Origin: an uncultured Eisenbergiella sp.
GTDB taxonomy: Bacteria; Bacillota; Clostridia; Lachnospirales; Lachnospiraceae
Length of the DNA: 37,551 nucleotides
Direction of reading: 5' to 3'
Assembly: GCA_947631815.1 (NCBI GenBank)
Contig: CANRMT010000014.1
Coordinates: 1 to 37,551 of the forward strand
How positions within the stretch are numbered: the first letter of the stretch is position 1; every line of letters starts with the position of its first letter. The notes beneath the pieces are model-generated. The model saw only the letters and a list, made by a program, of their open reading frames with translations, made no database searches and was not told the DNA's origin. Below are positions 16,470-24,180 of this stretch, one piece after another. The position numbers were made by a program, and so were the translations under genes.

Positions 16470-17315
16470 CTATCTGTTATAGATCCCCATTTTATTGATG
16501 ATGCCCTCCGCATCGATCCCCGGATGCGTCACATAAAGGCGGCAGATCAGCTCTGCCAGTTCCTCCCCGATCCGGTATTTTCCCGCCAGCTCCTTCACGG
16601 GCCGGCCCCTGTCCACGCTGCGCATGATGTCGGACACCAGCTTTTTCAGATCCTTTTCCGGCAGCTGCGCCATATATGCCTCGGGGGAGTCCGCCTTTAA
16701 ACCCTTGGCCGCTTTCTCTCCGGGATCTGCCTTCATTTCGGGAGCATTCGCTCCAAAGGCTCCCGTTTCCCTTCCGAGCGCGCCCACACCGGAGACTCCC
16801 GCATCCGTCCCGGAGTCCGCCTTTTCCGCCCCCGACACATACAGCGTGCCGCCCTGCGTCCCGGCGGGCAGATCCAGCCGTTCCGCTTGCCATCCATTCT
16901 CCGAAACCTTCAGCACCGCCATCGTGACCGGAAGAAGGAAACGCTTCGGGCCGCAGCTCCCGGGATTCAGAAAAAGCCTGCTGCCCTCGCGCCTTTCCTC
17001 GTATTTATGGGTATGACCGCTCAGCACGATATCGCACTCCGGCAGTTCCCCTGCCTTTTTGCGGTTATGGATCAGGAAAAAACGGACGCCGAAGAGCGTG
17101 ACCGACTGCGTTTCCGGCAGGGGCTTTTCCCAATCCCGATCCGTATTGCCCCGCACGGCGTACACGGGCGCGATCGCGGAAAGCCGCTCCAGGATCTCCG
17201 GTCCGCCCACGTCTCCGGCGTGCAGGATCGCGCCGCAGCCTTTCAGCGCTTCCAGCACCTCCTCCCGTAGCAGCCCGTGCGTATCCGAAAGGATCCCGAT
17301 CCTGTTCTCCGCCAT
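16470..17315 (-). CDS. YfcE/MJ0936-type metallophosphoesterase with C-terminal extension
   Basis: Calcineurin-like phosphoesterase, probably cytoplasmic; relatives hydrolyse phosphodiesters in vitro but their physiological substrates are uncertain. The start chosen is ATG 17315 (AAAGGAGGCACAGGAG upstream), giving 281 residues; the track's extra 32 residues are Gly/Pro-rich readthrough of repeats. Motifs are ILSDTHG, LHAGDVG, VRGNTDR and LSGHTHKYEER. The catalytic domain ends near residue 160. An Ala/Gly/Lys-rich low-complexity linker (about 175-215) then joins a helical domain of about 70 residues (LPEKDLKKLVSDIMRSVDRG onward) that normal 160-180 residue family members lack. The role of this tail is unknown. 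Confidence 0.87.
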   Translation of the reverse strand: MAENRIGILSDTHGLLREEVLEALKGCGAILHAGDVGGPEILERLSAIAPVYAVRGNTDRDWEKPLPETQSVTLFGVRFFLIHNRKKAGELPECDIVLSGHTHKYEERREGSRLFLNPGSCGPKRFLLPVTMAVLKVSENGWQAERLDLPAGTQGGTLYVSGAEKADSGTDAGVSGVGALGRETGAFGANAPEMKADPGEKAAKGLKADSPEAYMAQLPEKDLKKLVSDIMRSVDRGRPVKELAGKYRIGEELAELICRLYVTHPGIDAEGIINKMGIYNR

Positions 17316-17546
17316 CTCCTGTGCCTCCTTTTTCCGGACTGTATGTCCGGCCCTTCTGTTCCCGCCCGGGTACATGTTTCCTTCCGGGCAGACATTTCCC
17401 CCTGAGCCCACATCTCCCTTTTCTCCGGGCAGATATTTCTCCCGGCGGCGCTTTCCCGATCCGCAGATCCTTCCCGTAGAAAATCGTTTCCGGCAAAACA
17501 GCCGCTTCCCCGGCGAAAAAACTTCCCGTCCGGCAAAAAAATCCGC

Positions 17547-17575
17547 TTCCCACCGGAGCGGAATATTGCTATACT
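17547..17575 (+). promoter_or_regulatory. Likely AEC transporter promoter; rest of the 17316-17613 gap
   Basis: TTCCCA (17547-17552), 17 bp, then TATACT (17570-17575) resembles a sigma-A promoter about 40 bp before the AEC start. The remaining divergent gap holds degenerate direct repeats: CCGGGCAGAYATTTC-like units near 17390-17455 and TCCGGCAAAA-like units near 17488-17545. A small GTCGG/CCGAC hairpin precedes the ribosome binding site. Nothing else was recognised. Confidence 0.45.
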
Positions 17576-17613
17576 ATATCCGTCGGCCTTTTGCCCGACA
17601 GGGAGGTTCTTCC

Positions 17614-18546
17614 ATGAATATCATGATCGTGATCCAGCAGATGTGCGTCATGCTGATCCTCATTCTGACCGGCTGTTTTCTCTTCCGGAAAAACAGGCTC
17701 AGCGAGGAATCCGCGGGCCATATCTCCGGCCTGGTGGTGAATATCTGCAATCCCGCGGCCCTGATCTGCTCCGCCTTCGACGAGGGGCCCCGGCTTTCGG
17801 TCCCGGAGCTTGCCTTTTCCTTCGGCGTGATGCTTCTCCTATATCTGGTCCTGATCGCGGCGGGCACCCTGTTCCCGCTCCTTCTGGGGATAAAAAAAGA
17901 AAAGCGTTATCTGTATCACCTGCTGACGGTATACGGCAACGTGGGCTTTCTGGGGATCCCGCTGGTTACCGCCGTCCTCGGAAACAGCGCGCTCATCTAT
18001 GTCTCGATCAACAACCTGATCTACAATCTTCTGTTCTATACCAGCGGCCTTTCCATTCTGCGCAGAAAGGCCGGACTGAAGGGAGGGAACGGGCTTCGGG
18101 ATACCCTGTCCGGCTTTGTCAACATCGGCACCGTTTCCGCCCTGCTGACCATCGTGCTCTACATCATCGATCCGCCCGTGCCCGCCGTGCTGTCGGAAAC
18201 CGTCACCTATGCAGGCCGCTGCACCACGCTGCTGTCCATGCTGGTGCTCGGCGTTTCCGTGGCCCGGCTGCCCATCCGGGAGATCTTTTCCCACAAAAAG
18301 GACTATCTGTTCCTCGCGCTGCGCCTCGTGCTGCTGCCCGTGGGCTGCGTAGTCTGCCTGCGCCCGTTTCTGTCTAACCCGCTGCTGGCGGGCACCTGTG
18401 CCCTGCTGCTGGCCGCGCCCTGCGGCAATCTGCCGCTGATGTGTTCCAAACAGTTCGGGCTGGAAACGGATACGCTGGCGCGGACCATCGTTCTCGCCAC
18501 TCTGCTCTCCGTGCTCACGATCCCCATCGTCGTGATGTTTTTGTAA
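17614..18546 (+). CDS. AEC family transporter (auxin efflux carrier-like)
   Basis: A 310-residue integral membrane protein with about ten hydrophobic helices in two five-helix halves, the AEC/bile-acid transporter layout. The family exports or exchanges organic acids such as malate; the substrate here is unknown. ATG 17614 (GGGAGG seven bases upstream) is chosen over the track start at 17059, which reads back through the divergent phosphoesterase. Family traits include NICNPAALI in the first half (near the broken helix), VYGNVGFLGIPLV and, in the second half, LLAAPCGNLPLMCSKQF. It is convergent with rpe across a 35-bp tandem array that contains U-rich hairpin sequences and may serve as its terminator. 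Confidence 0.92.
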   Translation: MNIMIVIQQMCVMLILILTGCFLFRKNRLSEESAGHISGLVVNICNPAALICSAFDEGPRLSVPELAFSFGVMLLLYLVLIAAGTLFPLLLGIKKEKRYLYHLLTVYGNVGFLGIPLVTAVLGNSALIYVSINNLIYNLLFYTSGLSILRRKAGLKGGNGLRDTLSGFVNIGTVSALLTIVLYIIDPPVPAVLSETVTYAGRCTTLLSMLVLGVSVARLPIREIFSHKKDYLFLALRLVLLPVGCVVCLRPFLSNPLLAGTCALLLAAPCGNLPLMCSKQFGLETDTLARTIVLATLLSVLTIPIVVMFL

Positions 18547-18584
18547 AAAATATATTCGCCGTTTCGGAGTCTGCCGCCGCACTG

Positions 18585-18689
18585 CACCGGAGTCCGGCAG
18601 TTTTTAGGAACGCACCGTACACCGGAATCCGGCGGTTTTTAAAAACACACCGCGCACCGGAGTCCGGCTACTTTCAAAAATTCACTGTG
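18585..18689. repeat. 35-bp tandem array, three units, overlapping the rpe stop codon
   Basis: Units run 18585-18619, 18620-18654 and 18655-18689, each starting CACCGGARTCCGGC. A partial, worn unit may precede them. The third unit includes the last two codons and the stop of rpe (stop complement at 18682-18684). The first two units contain CCGGCAGTTTTTA and CCGGCGGTTTTTA. The CGGCAG of the first can pair with CTGCCG at about 18571 to give a stem followed by T5, so the array may also terminate the AEC transcript. Confidence 0.88.
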
Positions 18690-19359
18690 CATCCCGCGCA
18701 CGGGAATGCTCCCGCAGGATCCGCATGAATTCGGCGGCATCCTTCTGCGGATCGTGAAATACGGCGGAGCCCGCCACGATCACGTTGGCACCCGCATCCA
18801 GTATCTTTTCCACATTGTCCCGGGTCACACCCCCGTCCACCTCCAGATCGATGGACCTGCCGCTTTTGCGGATCAGCTCCGCGGCCTCCCGGATCCGGTC
18901 GGTGGCGCTGGCGAAATAATGCTGACCGCCGAATCCCGGATGAACGCTCATGATCAGAAGCTGGTCGATCTGATCCAGATATTCCTCCACAGCGTCCACC
19001 GGTGTTTCCGGGCGGATCGTCAGCCCGGCCCGGCAGCCCTGCCGTTGGATCAGCGCGATAGTCTCCCGCACGTCCGCACAGGCCTCCAGATGCACCGTGA
19101 TGATATCCGCGCCTGCCTGTGCGAACGCCTCCACATACCGGTGCGGCTCCACGATCATCAAATGCACATCCAGCACCATATCGCAGGACTTCCGGATGGA
19201 TTCCACCACACAGACCCCATAGGAAAGGGACGGGACAAAAATGCCGTCCATCACATCGATGTGCAGATATTTTGCGCCAGCCCCGCGCACTTCGCTGATC
19301 TGCTCCCCCAGCCGCATGATATCCGCGGCCAGGATCGAAGGGGCCAAAATATTTTCCAT
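18682..19359 (-). CDS. rpe: Ribulose-phosphate 3-epimerase
   Basis: Interconverts ribulose 5-phosphate and xylulose 5-phosphate in the pentose phosphate pathway. It has 225 residues, full length. ATG 19359 follows AGAGGTTCTCT. The TIM-barrel motifs are APSILAADI, HIDVMDGIFVPSLSYG (metal ligands His and Asp), LDVHLMI, SVHPGFGGQ and EVDGGVTRDN, all standard. The common SVNPGFGGQ reads SVHPGFGGQ here, and FVPSLSYG replaces the more usual FVPN-G-P. An allulose-6-phosphate epimerase role is the nearest alternative. It is transcribed alone. Confidence 0.93.
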   Translation of the reverse strand: MENILAPSILAADIMRLGEQISEVRGAGAKYLHIDVMDGIFVPSLSYGVCVVESIRKSCDMVLDVHLMIVEPHRYVEAFAQAGADIITVHLEACADVRETIALIQRQGCRAGLTIRPETPVDAVEEYLDQIDQLLIMSVHPGFGGQHYFASATDRIREAAELIRKSGRSIDLEVDGGVTRDNVEKILDAGANVIVAGSAVFHDPQKDAAEFMRILREHSRARDAQ

Positions 19360-19456
19360 AGAGAACCTCTTTTATTCCTTTGTCGCCGGTAAGGACGAGA
19401 AACGGCATGCGCATTCCGCCACTCGCCCGCCGTCCATATTCTGTCGTACACTTATT

Positions 19457-19486
19457 TATGTATCACATTTCCTATAACCCGGTCAA
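19457..19486 (-). promoter_or_regulatory. Promoter for rpe
   Basis: On the minus strand TTGACC (19486-19481), an 18-bp spacer and TACATA (19462-19457) form a likely sigma-A promoter about 95 bp before the rpe start. A one-base-shifted GATACA is an alternative -10. Confidence 0.55.
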
Positions 19487-19522
19487 GCCCTTTCCCACTC
19501 CCGCCCGCAGGAAACCGCCGCC

Positions 19523-19700
19523 CGGCCTGGGTCAGCGCACGGGGAGGGGATGGGGATTCTGCAGACACGCTTTCGCTTCGTGAAAAACGCAGCGGTTCTA
19601 AGCTCAGTTTCGCCTTGTCAGGCTCACTTCGCTAAGAACCGGCGTTTTTCAAGAGTCTGCATGAATTCCCCATCCCCTCCACGCGTGCTGACCCAGGCCG
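19523..19700. repeat. Long inverted repeat B: same 69-bp core as A, different arms
   Basis: The outer arms are imperfect reverse complements about 45-48 bp long (CGGCCTGGGTCAGC on the left; GCTGACCCAGGCCG on the right; GAGGGGATGGGGA against TCCCCATCCCCTC). They bear no resemblance to the arms of element A. The centre 19582-19650 matches the reverse complement of A's centre 10279-10347 at 57 of 69 positions by hand count, including the first 20 and last 9 bases. Similarity continues about 18 bp on one side (GACACGCT). The element occupies the divergent region between rpe and the DUF885 gene and codes for nothing visible. Confidence 0.88.
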
Positions 19701-19714
19701 ATCCGAGATTTACC

Positions 19715-19744
19715 TTCATAATAGAAAATAGAACCTCATATAGA
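19715..19744 (+). promoter_or_regulatory. Possible promoter for the DUF885 gene
   Basis: TTCATA (19715-19720), 18 bp, then TATAGA (19739-19744) lies in the AT-rich stretch between inverted repeat B and the TTG start at 19771. The match is weak and the distance to the start is short. Confidence 0.3.
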
Positions 19745-19770
19745 TAGTAAAAAATGTCAGGAATTCTACT

Positions 19771-21684
19771 TTGAAAAAGAAAAAATATTTCTTTTGCTGT
19801 GCCGCGCTGGTCTGCCTGCTGGGCCTGTGCTGGTTCGGTTCTCAAAGATTCGACAGTCTCTGTTTCCGACATCTGACGGATGCTTTTTTCGTCCAGTCCC
19901 TGGAGGGCGATCCTTTGAGTCTCCATTTTACGCTGGCGCAGCCGGAGCAGTTCGGCGTATCGCCCGATTCCTGTTCTCTGCCGGTCTACGATCCGGACAG
20001 CTCCGGGAAATCCGCGGCCGCAGCGCAGGATCTGCTGGACCGTCTTTCCAGACTCCGTCCCGATCATCTCAAGGACGAAGAGCGCTATACCCGGGAGCTG
20101 CTGATCTCCTACCTGAACACCGCGCTGGAGGGACAGCAGTTCGCCCTGTATGACGAGCCGTTCTCCCCCTCCTCCGGCATGCAGGGAGAACTGCCCCTTC
20201 TGCTGGCGGAATACACGCTGCGCAGCGAAAAGGACGCGGCCGATTATCTCTCCCTCCTGGAATCCGTCCCTTCTTATCTGCAGGGGCTTTCCGATTATGA
20301 AGCCGCCAAAGCACGGGCCGGGCTTTTCATGCCGGAGGAAGATGCCCTGCGGGCGGCGGCGCAGTGCGGCAGCATTATGGATGCCTCCGCGCTGGAAAAG
20401 GGAACCCATTTTCTGCAGACGACCCTTCGGGACAGACTGGACACGCTTCTTACGCAGGGCGCCCTCACCGAAGAACAGCGAAACCTCTATCTCTCGGAAA
20501 ATGACCGTCTGCTCACGGAATCGGTCCTTCCGGCCTACCAGGAGCTGGCCGACGATCTGATCCTGCTGTCAAAAAGCGGCCGAAAGGAGGGCGGGCTGTG
20601 TGAACTGCCGAAGGGACGGGCGTATTACGCCTGGTTGGTCAAAAAAAACACCGGCACCCGGCTGGACATGGACAGCCTTTACACTGTCCTGCGGAAATCC
20701 TTCCGCAAGAACTTTGAAACGCTGAAGGCCCTCGTGTCCCAATATCGGGAAATGACCGGCAGCCTGCCGGATCCTGCTTCTCTGTCCGACGGCTTTCCGA
20801 TCACCGATCCATCCGGCATCCTGGCCGACCTGCAGCAGAAAATGCAGGCGGATTTTCCGCCCCTGACTGCGCTTTCCGATAGCGGCATTTCCTGCACCGT
20901 CAAAAACGTGGACGCGGCGCTGGAATCCTATACCAGCCCGGCCTTTTATATGTCCCCGCCCATCGACGATCTTTTTCACAACACGATCTGCATCAACCGT
21001 TCCTCCACCTCGGACGGGATCGAGCTGTACACCACGCTGGCCCATGAAGGATATCCCGGCCATCTCTATCAGACCGTATATTCTTCCCTCTACGGCTCCG
21101 TCCAAAACGGTCAGCGGGTCCGGGAGCTTCTCTTTTACGGCGGATACGTGGAGGGCTGGGCCTATTATACGGAACAGCTTTCCTACGATTATGCCGCGCA
21201 GCTTCTCGCCGCATCCGGCGCGCCGGACGCCTCCGTCCTGCTGTGCCGCCTCACCTCCGTCCAGCGGGACCTGCAGATCAGCTTGTATTCCCTGCTGGAC
21301 ATGGCCCTCCACTACTACGGCACGGCCAAACCGGATATCCTGCGCTCGCTCACGTCCTTCGGCCTTCCCGCCGAAACGGCGGAGCGCGTATACGATTACC
21401 TGCGCACCGACCCTGCCGTCTATCTGAAATATTACGTGGGCTTCCTGGAGATGCGCGCGCTGCGCGCCCGGGCCGAGGCGCTGTGGGACGACGCCTTCAC
21501 GCCGCTTCGGTTCCATCAGTTCGTGCTGGAGGCGGGGCCCTCCGATTTCACCAGTCTCAACCGGCGGCTCACGGAGCAGGCCGGGACTCACAGCAGTACA
21601 GCTCAAACCTGTTCCGCCAGGATCTCTTCGATCCTGGACATATCCAGATTTTCCCGCAGCGCAGCGGCCAGCAGGTCATACTGA
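19771..21684 (+). CDS. DUF885 family protein (putative zinc peptidase)
   Basis: A 637-residue protein of the DUF885 family, which has a metallopeptidase-like fold and motif. The start is TTG 19771, opening with MKKKKYFFCC. An N-terminal hydrophobic stretch (about 5-22) suggests a signal peptide or anchor, so the bulk is extracytoplasmic. The family motif HEGYPGH (in TTLAHEGYPGHLYQ, about residue 427) and the downstream EGWAYYTEQL are both present and likely bind zinc. A tiny frame (MSGILL) before it ends in a TGA that overlaps the TTG, so coupling is possible. The 3' end overlaps the convergent cbiP gene by 82 bp; the last 25-30 residues are Ser/Ala-rich and look like readthrough past an ancestral stop. 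Confidence 0.85.
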   Translation: MKKKKYFFCCAALVCLLGLCWFGSQRFDSLCFRHLTDAFFVQSLEGDPLSLHFTLAQPEQFGVSPDSCSLPVYDPDSSGKSAAAAQDLLDRLSRLRPDHLKDEERYTRELLISYLNTALEGQQFALYDEPFSPSSGMQGELPLLLAEYTLRSEKDAADYLSLLESVPSYLQGLSDYEAAKARAGLFMPEEDALRAAAQCGSIMDASALEKGTHFLQTTLRDRLDTLLTQGALTEEQRNLYLSENDRLLTESVLPAYQELADDLILLSKSGRKEGGLCELPKGRAYYAWLVKKNTGTRLDMDSLYTVLRKSFRKNFETLKALVSQYREMTGSLPDPASLSDGFPITDPSGILADLQQKMQADFPPLTALSDSGISCTVKNVDAALESYTSPAFYMSPPIDDLFHNTICINRSSTSDGIELYTTLAHEGYPGHLYQTVYSSLYGSVQNGQRVRELLFYGGYVEGWAYYTEQLSYDYAAQLLAASGAPDASVLLCRLTSVQRDLQISLYSLLDMALHYYGTAKPDILRSLTSFGLPAETAERVYDYLRTDPAVYLKYYVGFLEMRALRARAEALWDDAFTPLRFHQFVLEAGPSDFTSLNRRLTEQAGTHSSTAQTCSARISSILDISRFSRSAAASRSY

Positions 21685-23102
21685 CCCTGCAGAAAAGCGG
21701 CCGTATCCGTCTCCTGTACCGGTCCCTCACAGGAGAGCCCCCTGCGGGAAAGGAGCAGCTTTTCCAGGGCCGCAGCCGCGTCCCGGTCGAACAGGCCGTG
21801 AAGATAAGTGCCCGCCACGTTTCCTCTCACGGCCCCTTCCCCGCTGCCGTCAGCCAGGCGGCAAAAGGGAGAGGTATCTTTGCCGGGCGTCGAGATCCCC
21901 ATATGGATCTGATAGCCCGAAAACGCCGCTCCCGTCAGCGGTCCGAAAATGCCCTCCGGCGGTTCGATGACGCCCTCCGACCGAAGTCTCGTTTTCCGGG
22001 CGGCAAAGACCGTCTCCAGAGGCAGAAGGCCCATTCCGCGCATTTCTCCTCCCCGTTCGGTCCCTTCGGGATCCGACAGGCGCTCTCCCAGCATCTGATA
22101 GCCGCCGCAGATCCCCAACACAGGCGTTCCCGCCGCCGCTGCCTTTTGGACCAGCGCCTCCAGCCCGTTCTGACGCATCCATTCCAGATCCGCCATCGTG
22201 CTTTTCGTGCCGGGCAGGATCACCATGTCCGGACGGCCGAATTCCGCCGGGCGGCCGACGTAACGCACATGGACCGCGGGCCGCCGCTGCAGCGGGTTGA
22301 AATCGGTGGAATTGGAAATGCGCGGAAAACGGATCACTGCGATCTCCAGCGGCCTGCGCTCCTTATTTTCCCGCTGGATCACGCTGTCCTCCTCATCGAT
22401 ATCCAGCTGCAGATAAGGCACCACCCCGATCACGGGAACGCCGGTCAGGTCCTCTATCATGCGCAGTCCGGGCCGCAGGATCTCCACGTCTCCCCGGAAC
22501 TTGTTGATGATCACGCCCCGGATCCGCCTCCGCCATGCAGGAGGCAGCAGCATGATCGTCCCGTAGATCTGCGCGAAAACGCCGCCCCGGTCGATATCCG
22601 CCGTCAGCAGGACCGGCGCGTCGAACATGTCCGCGATCCCCATGTTCACCAGATCGTCCTGATTCAGATTGATCTCCGCCGGACTTCCCGCGCCCTCTAT
22701 CACGATCCGCTCATACTCCTGCGCCAGCAGGTCGAACGCCTGCCGTATCGTGCCGCGCAGGGAAGGGCGGTAACGGTAGTACTCTTCGGCGTGCATGACG
22801 CCGACCGCCTCTCCGTTTACGATCACCTGACTTCCCATATCCGTACAGGGCTTCAGCAGGATCGGATTCATCCGCACGGAGGGTTCGGCACAGGCCGCCT
22901 GCGCCTGTACCGCCTGTGCCCTGCCTATCTCCAGTCCGTCCTCCGTGATAAAGCTGTTGAGCGCCATGTTCTGACTTTTAAACGGCGCGACGCGATATCC
23001 GTCCTGATGAAAAATGCGGCAAAGACCCGTCGCGATCAGGCTCTTTCCCGCGCTCGACATGGTTCCCTGGATCATGATCCGTTTCGCCATGGCTGAACTC
23101 AT
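21603..23102 (-). CDS. cbiP: Cobyric acid synthase
   Basis: ATP- and glutamine-dependent amidation of adenosylcobyrinic acid a,c-diamide to adenosylcobyric acid in the cytoplasm. It has 499 residues, full length. ATG 23102 is chosen because AAGGAG sits five bases upstream of it; the ATG at 23090 would be too far. The N-terminal dethiobiotin synthetase-like ATPase domain has MIQGTMSSAGKS and PFKSQNMALNS. The C-terminal class I amidotransferase domain has the nucleophile motif LGICGGYQMLG and the terminal GTYLHGLFD. It is the last gene of the cobalamin cluster, 10 bp after cobD. Also called cobQ. Confidence 0.96.
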   Translation of the reverse strand: MSSAMAKRIMIQGTMSSAGKSLIATGLCRIFHQDGYRVAPFKSQNMALNSFITEDGLEIGRAQAVQAQAACAEPSVRMNPILLKPCTDMGSQVIVNGEAVGVMHAEEYYRYRPSLRGTIRQAFDLLAQEYERIVIEGAGSPAEINLNQDDLVNMGIADMFDAPVLLTADIDRGGVFAQIYGTIMLLPPAWRRRIRGVIINKFRGDVEILRPGLRMIEDLTGVPVIGVVPYLQLDIDEEDSVIQRENKERRPLEIAVIRFPRISNSTDFNPLQRRPAVHVRYVGRPAEFGRPDMVILPGTKSTMADLEWMRQNGLEALVQKAAAAGTPVLGICGGYQMLGERLSDPEGTERGGEMRGMGLLPLETVFAARKTRLRSEGVIEPPEGIFGPLTGAAFSGYQIHMGISTPGKDTSPFCRLADGSGEGAVRGNVAGTYLHGLFDRDAAAALEKLLLSRRGLSCEGPVQETDTAAFLQGQYDLLAAALRENLDMSRIEEILAEQV

Positions 23103-23112
23103 CTCCTCTCCT

Positions 23113-24180
23113 TCAGATCAGCTCCCGCACCGCCGCCAGCAGCCGGTCATTCTCCGCGGGCAGGCGGACGGCAGTCCGATAATCCCCTTCCTCCAGCCCC
23201 GGATAGGTCCGGCAGTCCCTGACCAGGATCCCCCGCTCCGCGAGCCGCGCGCCGAAATCCGGGATCTCCGTATGAAAAAACAGATAATTCGCTTCCCCTC
23301 CATACAACTCGGAAGGATACGGGCTTTCCCGGAAAACGGCCTCCAGCTCCCGCTTCATGCGCCCGCGCTCTGACTGCAGAAGTGCCAGCGAGCGCTCCAG
23401 GTACGCGCTGTCCGCCAGCGCCGCGGTCCCCGCCGCCTCCGCCATCGCGGACACCGGCCAGCTCTGCCCCTGTGCCCATAGCTTCTCCGTCATTTCCGGA
23501 TCGGAACAGAGCGCATAGCCCAGCCGCAGTCCTGCCATGGCATAGAGCTTGGTCAGCGCACCTATGAGAATGAGATTTCCGTACCGCTCCAACTGTCCCC
23601 GCAGCGAATGGGCCGCCGGTTCCTCCAGGAATCCGTTAAAGCATTCGTCCACGCACAACAGCACGCCGCAGTCCCGGCACCGCTCCAGGATGTGCAAAAG
23701 CAGCGCCCGGTCCACGGTCCGTCCCGTAGGGTTGTTGGGATTGCATAGAAAAACCGCCCCCAGATCCGCCGTGATCCGCGAAAGAAAGTCCTCTGTCACG
23801 GAAAATCCGGTTTCCCGCAGGAGCTGAAAGCGGCGGATGCGGCATCCGAAGGCGGACAGCGCGGCTTCATATTCCGAAAAGGTGGGCGCGGTCAAAAGCG
23901 CCGGTTTCCCCCGCACGAGGGCGGCGATCCGCCAGATCAGATCGGCGGCGCCGTTTCCGGGCGTCACACAGTCTTCCGGGACCCCGCAGTGCTGTCCCAG
24001 CGCCCTGCACAGCCGCCGATACCGCATATCCGGATACCTTTCCCCGTGGGAAAGCGCCTCCGCGGCGGCCTGTCGGGCGGACGGCGGCAGACCCGCCGGA
24101 TTGACATTCACCGAAAAATCCAGCGGTTCCCGCCCATAGGTTTCCCGGAAACCGATCCTGTCCCCTCCGTGCGTCAGCAT
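23113..24180 (-). CDS. cobD: L-threonine-O-3-phosphate decarboxylase
   Basis: PLP enzyme making (R)-1-aminopropan-2-yl phosphate, the linker joined to cobyric acid by CbiB. The start chosen is ATG 24180 (MLTHGGDRIGF), which overlaps the cbiB stop by 7 bp; the track start at 24225 would add 15 residues of cbiB readthrough. The 355 residues form a class I/II aminotransferase fold with LDFSVNVNPAGLPP, LCNPNNPTG, the Asp of CVDECFNGF and the PLP lysine in GALTKLYAMAG (Lys211). Histidinol-phosphate aminotransferase is the nearest alternative, but the location between cbiB and cbiP settles the role. Confidence 0.93.
   Translation of the reverse strand: MLTHGGDRIGFRETYGREPLDFSVNVNPAGLPPSARQAAAEALSHGERYPDMRYRRLCRALGQHCGVPEDCVTPGNGAADLIWRIAALVRGKPALLTAPTFSEYEAALSAFGCRIRRFQLLRETGFSVTEDFLSRITADLGAVFLCNPNNPTGRTVDRALLLHILERCRDCGVLLCVDECFNGFLEEPAAHSLRGQLERYGNLILIGALTKLYAMAGLRLGYALCSDPEMTEKLWAQGQSWPVSAMAEAAGTAALADSAYLERSLALLQSERGRMKRELEAVFRESPYPSELYGGEANYLFFHTEIPDFGARLAERGILVRDCRTYPGLEEGDYRTAVRLPAENDRLLAAVRELI

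Noticed and set aside
21243-23096. A 617-residue plus-strand ORF
   Set aside because: Antisense shadow of cbiP running out of the DUF885 gene in another frame.
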